A stretch of 8,938 nt of DNA from Acetobacteraceae bacterium (GTDB lineage: Bacteria > Pseudomonadota > Alphaproteobacteria > Acetobacterales > Acetobacteraceae): NCBI GenBank assembly GCA_003164305.1, contig PLSZ01000218.1:754-9691 (forward strand). Direction: 5' to 3'. Below are positions 6,284 through 8,938 of the stretch, piece by piece. The position numbers and the translations under genes were made by a program. Numbering within the stretch: the stretch's first letter is position 1; the number at the start of each line of letters is the position of its first letter. The notes under the pieces were generated by a model. The model did not search any database and was not told where the DNA came from. It worked only from the letters and a program-made list of their open reading frames with translations.

Positions 6284-8179
6284 ATGACCGACGCCGTGTC
6301 CTACGATGAGGCCTACGCCGATTGGCGGCGCGATCCCCAGGCGTGGTGGGCCGAGGCGGCCGAGGGCATTACGTGGACGAAGCGCTGGGACCGGGTGTTC
6401 GATCCGTCGCTCGGTGCGTATGGGCAATGGTTCGCCGGCGGCATGCTCAACACCTGTTACAACTGCGTCGATCGGCATGTGGAGGCGGGACGCGGGTCGC
6501 AACCGGCGCTGATCTGGGACAGCGCGATGACCGGCACGGTCGTTGTCCATACGTATGCGCAACTGCGTGATCGCACGGCGAAGCTGGCCGGCGCGCTGGC
6601 CGATCTCGGTGTGGGCGCGGGCGACCGGGTGGTGATCTACATGCCGATGGTGCCCGAGGCGGCGATCGCCATGCTGGCCTGTGCCCGGTTGGGCGCGATC
6701 CACTCCGTGGTGTTCGGCGGTTTCGCGGCGGCGGAACTGGCGACGCGCATTTCCGACGCGAAGCCCAAGGTGATCGTTTCGGCGTCGTGCGGGCTCGAGC
6801 CTGGCCGGGTGATCAAATACAAACCGCTGCTGGATCTGGCGATCGAGATGTCCTCGCACAAGCCGGACGCCTGCCTGATCCTGCAACGCGAACAGGCGCC
6901 GGCGCCCCTGATCGAAGGCCGCGACCATGATTGGCTGGAAGCCGAGGCGGCGGCGCCGCCGCGCGACTGCGTGCCCGTGCTGGCGACCGATCCGCTGTAT
7001 ATTCTTTACACCTCCGGCACGACGGGACGGCCGAAGGGCGTGGTGCGCGACAATGGCGGGCACGCGGTCGCGTTGTGGAACTCCATGAAGATGATTTACG
7101 GCTGCGACGCGGGCGACGTGTACTGGGCTGCCTCGGACGTCGGCTGGGTGGTCGGTCACAGCTACATCGTTTACGCGCCGCTGCTGCGGGGCTGCACCAG
7201 CATCATGTATGAGGGCAAACCGGTCGGCACCCCCGACGCCGGCGCGTTCTGGCGGGTGTGCGCGCAGCATAAAGTGAAGATTTTGTTCACCGCGCCGACC
7301 GCGATGCGGGCGATCAAGCAGCAGGATCCGGAGGGCAAACTGGTCGCCTCGCACGATCTTTCGAAGCTGGAGGCGCTGTTTCTGGCCGGCGAGCGGTGCG
7401 ATCCGCCGACCGCCACCTGGGCCCACGAACTGTTAAAGATGCCGGTGGTCGATCATTGGTGGCAAACCGAAACAGGCTGGGCGATCACCGCCGGGTTCCG
7501 GCAATACGGGTTGTTTCCCTTCCGGCCCGGTTCGGGCGGGCGGCCTTGCCCAGGATACGATTTGCATGCGTTGGATGACGATGGGCATGTGCTGGAGGCC
7601 GGCACGACGGGCAATCTGAGTATTCGCCTGCCGCTGCCGCCGGGCTGCGGGCCGACTCTCTGGCAGAACGATGAGGGTTATCGCACCGCGTATCTGGCGG
7701 ATTTCCCGGGGTGGTATCGCACCGGCGACGCGGGCGTGGTCGATACGGAAGGCGACGTCTGGGTCATGGGGCGCACGGACGACATCATCAACGTCGCGGG
7801 CCACCGGTTGTCGACCGGCTCGATGGAGGAAGTGCTGGCCTCGCATCCGGACGTCGCGGAGTGCGCGGTGATCGGGGCGAAGGATGAGTTGAAGGGCCAG
7901 ACGCCGATGGGGCTGGTGGTGCTGAAAAGCGGCGTGAACCGGCCGCCCGCCGACATCGAGCGCGAGTTGGTGGCGTTGGTGCGGGAGCGCATCGGTCCGG
8001 TGGCGTCATTCCGCGACGCGCGCGTGGTGGCGCGGCTACCGAAGACACGATCCGGCAAGATTTTGCGAGCCAGCATCAGGAAGATCGCCGATGGCGAGTC
8101 AGCTCCCGTGCCGCCGACGATCGAGGATCCGGCGGCGTTGGAGGAACTCGCGGCCGTGTTGAACGCCGGCGGGCGCTGA
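6284..8179 (+). CDS. prpE: Propionyl-CoA synthetase (propionate-CoA ligase)
   Basis: The product is a 631-aa acyl-CoA synthetase of the ANL superfamily, making propionyl-CoA from propionate, ATP and CoA through an acyl-AMP. An ACAS_N-type domain (about 4-60, with [14 protein letters not shown]) precedes the AMP-binding core. The P-loop [12 protein letters not shown] is at 241-252, followed by [18 protein letters not shown] (284-301), LAGE (368-371), WWQTETGW (392-399), YRTGD (478-482) and the hinge [17 protein letters not shown] (496-512). Lys592 in [10 protein letters not shown] is the catalytic lysine that is typically acetylated to switch such enzymes off. Length and motifs follow PrpE/ACSS3 rather than acetyl-CoA synthetase, in particular [23 protein letters not shown] and AGHRLSTG, but acetate or other short acids may also be used. 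The start is supported by AGAGGA (6268-6273), 10 nt before ATG. The frame is open back to 5756, but that part runs antisense to the SDR gene and is not coding. No methylcitrate-cycle gene (prpB, prpC, prpD) is in the window. Confidence 0.95.
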   Translation: MTDAVSYDEAYADWRRDPQAWWAEAAEGITWTKRWDRVFDPSLGAYGQWFAGGMLNTCYNCVDRHVEAGRGSQPALIWDSAMTGTVVVHTYAQLRDRTAKLAGALADLGVGAGDRVVIYMPMVPEAAIAMLACARLGAIHSVVFGGFAAAELATRISDAKPKVIVSASCGLEPGRVIKYKPLLDLAIEMSSHKPDACLILQREQAPAPLIEGRDHDWLEAEAAAPPRDCVPVLATDPLYILYTSGTTGRPKGVVRDNGGHAVALWNSMKMIYGCDAGDVYWAASDVGWVVGHSYIVYAPLLRGCTSIMYEGKPVGTPDAGAFWRVCAQHKVKILFTAPTAMRAIKQQDPEGKLVASHDLSKLEALFLAGERCDPPTATWAHELLKMPVVDHWWQTETGWAITAGFRQYGLFPFRPGSGGRPCPGYDLHALDDDGHVLEAGTTGNLSIRLPLPPGCGPTLWQNDEGYRTAYLADFPGWYRTGDAGVVDTEGDVWVMGRTDDIINVAGHRLSTGSMEEVLASHPDVAECAVIGAKDELKGQTPMGLVVLKSGVNRPPADIERELVALVRERIGPVASFRDARVVARLPKTRSGKILRASIRKIADGESAPVPPTIEDPAALEELAAVLNAGGR

Positions 8180-8220
8180 TCGCACCCGCCGGGCTTCAGA
8201 AGACGGTTACTCGCGGGTCG

Positions 8221-8469
8221 TCAGTTCGGCCAGCAGCGGCGCCCTTCGCGGCCCAGATGCCAGCCCGGGGGGCACGCGCGCCAACCCGGTTCCCATTCGC
8301 GCCAGTTCGGTACGCACCGTCCGTCGGGAACGCGGTGGTAGTCACGACCGCATCCGCCCTCGACCAGAACGATGGGGTTGCCGGCGACCGGCCCCGATAG
8401 CGTGGTCACTGCCGCGTAGGTTGGGGAAACCAGGGCCGCCGCCATGACCAGACCCAGAAATGCCTTCAT
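8221..8469 (-). CDS. Small secreted protein with paired GCG_CRPN-like cysteine motifs
   Basis: The product is an 82-aa protein with a clear Sec signal peptide (MKAFLGLVMAAALVSPTYA, cleavage probably after residue 19 or 20), leaving a mature peptide of about 62 residues. The mature part holds two copies of one motif: Cys40-x11-Cys52-V-P-N (GCGRDYHRVPDGRCVPN, 39-55) and Cys66-x12-Cys79-W-P-N (CPPGWHLGREGRRCWPN, 66-82). The four cysteines could form two periplasmic disulfides. The first copy recalls the GCG...CRPN motif found in short exported proteins of alphaproteobacteria, where function is unknown (from memory). The start is fixed by AGGAGA (8480-8475), 5 nt from ATG. The gene is convergent with prpE, 41 bp apart. 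It is real by signal peptide, ribosome binding site and motif, but I assign no function. Confidence 0.8.
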   Translation of the reverse strand: MKAFLGLVMAAALVSPTYAAVTTLSGPVAGNPIVLVEGGCGRDYHRVPDGRCVPNWREWEPGWRACPPGWHLGREGRRCWPN

Positions 8470-8858
8470 TTTTGTCTCCTTCGGCGCTCGCCCGTCAGGC
8501 GCGGCCGTTATTGGTTAAGAGGCCACTCCGGCTCCGTCAGCCCCGTGATCGGCGAAGCATCGAACCGCGCTGTCTCACCGGAATACACGTAATATCAAGG
8601 GACGCTTCGTGGCGAATTTTTGGCGCGCGCGCCGCGGTTTTGCAACAGAAAATGTTACGTTCCGAACCAACCGTGAAGCCTCGGTTAATAAGTTGGAGCC
8701 GCGGCGACACGTTCCATGAGTGGCGCGAAAAATTTGGCTGGCGCGAAAAATTCTGGGCCCAGGAAGGCTGGCGGGCGTTTCCGAAAGACGGGCCGGCGGC
8801 CCGCGGGAGGAAGCACGTCAGGGCGTCGAACCCTTTGGAAACAGATGCATGATACCCA
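8470..8858. other. Unassigned tract with AT-richer segment and no confident gene
   Basis: This 389-bp stretch begins with the 5' leader of the minus-strand secreted-protein gene. Bases 8590-8700 are AT-richer than the rest of the window and include a small inverted repeat, AACCG/CGGTT (8669-8673 with 8682-8686). On the plus strand a frame ending at the TGA of 8850-8852 shows GC-rich third positions from about 8696. Possible starts are ATG 8652 and GTG 8673, neither with a ribosome binding site. A second frame, ATG 8716 to TGA 8874, would give a 52-aa very basic peptide, MSGAKNLAGAKN..., also without a good site. I cannot decide between them and annotate neither as a gene. Confidence 0.4.
8721..8752. 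repeat. Direct repeat TGGCGCGAAAAATT, 18-bp period
   Basis: TGGCGCGAAAAATT occurs at 8721-8734 and again at 8739-8752. The period is 18 nt, a multiple of three. It therefore duplicates codons in whichever frame is used: WREKF-G-WREKF in the frame closing at 8852, or GAKN-LA-GAKN in the frame starting at 8716. It looks like a small slippage duplication. Confidence 0.7.
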
Positions 8859-8938
8859 ATGGCGAAAGAAATGACGTACCGGCCGCCGATCCGTCATGCC
8901 GGGGCCTGGCATTTCGTGGTGCGGGCCCGGTGCTCTCA
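8859..8938 (+). CDS. Possible start of an unidentified gene, cut by the window edge
   Basis: From ATG 8859 the frame stays open to the end of the window and encodes MAKEMTYRPPIRHAGAWHFV followed by six more residues. Nineteen of the 25 codons after the start end in G or C, in line with genes here, while the competing frame from ATG 8849 is less biased. No clear Shine-Dalgarno site precedes it; the nearest purine run, GGAAA, is about 18 nt upstream. A second in-frame ATG lies at 8871. The frame is the same as the one closed by TGA at 8850-8852, two codons earlier. I recognise no family in 26 residues. Confidence 0.25.
   Translation, partial: MAKEMTYRPPIRHAGAWHFVVRARCS

Noticed and set aside
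6263..7426. 387-codon open frame on the minus strand within prpE
   Set aside because: It is Arg/His-rich with no recognisable fold and is explained by the high-GC antisense of a certain gene.
1..8938. CRISPR array, transposase, integrase, toxin-antitoxin or defence system
   Set aside because: No regularly spaced repeats and no protein with such motifs were found on either strand; the genes are metabolic or envelope functions.

Overview
The window is high-GC bacterial chromosome with GC-rich third codon positions, strong Shine-Dalgarno sites and alphaproteobacterial gene families: an HSD10-type dehydrogenase, PrpE, a SlyB-like lipoprotein and a GCG_CRPN-type secreted peptide. Short hairpins of the GGGGCTTTGCCCC / GGGGCTCCGCCCC kind follow the first gene, and from memory these are common between genes in Acetobacteraceae. 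I therefore favour an Acetobacteraceae-like alphaproteobacterium. That is an inference, because no 16S or other marker gene is present.

Layout, left to right. 1-251: non-coding, dense in hairpins, including a 24-bp inverted repeat. 252-1067 (-): membrane-anchored alpha/beta hydrolase. 1227-1649 (+): VOC (glyoxalase-fold) protein. 1761-2510 (-): SlyB-like outer-membrane lipoprotein with a proline-rich tail. 2757-4352 (+): periplasmic substrate-binding protein of the family 5 (peptide/nickel) ABC transporters, with no permease or ATPase beside it. 4642-5253 (+): zinc N-acetylmuramoyl-L-alanine amidase (Amidase_2/PGRP fold) without a signal peptide. 5425-6198 (-): SDR dehydrogenase of the 3-hydroxyacyl-CoA (HSD10-like) type. 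6284-8179 (+): propionyl-CoA synthetase PrpE. 8221-8469 (-): small secreted cysteine-motif protein. 8470-8938: a mostly unassigned tract with an 18-bp-period duplication and a possible gene start running off the right edge.

Genes mostly alternate in strand and stand as single transcription units with their own ribosome binding sites, so no operon is visible. The clearest functional link is the divergent SDR/prpE pair, which shares an 85-bp intergenic region. Both enzymes act around propionyl-CoA: HSD10-type enzymes in branched-chain acyl-CoA (isoleucine) breakdown, PrpE in propionate activation. The SlyB-like lipoprotein, the substrate-binding protein and the amidase all concern the envelope, but nothing in the sequence shows that they work together.

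I saw no transposase, integrase, CRISPR array, tRNA, rRNA, toxin-antitoxin pair or recognisable defence system. Most of the window is ordinary chromosome. The more unusual points are the hairpin cluster at the left end, the leaderless amidase, and the unassigned right-hand tract.
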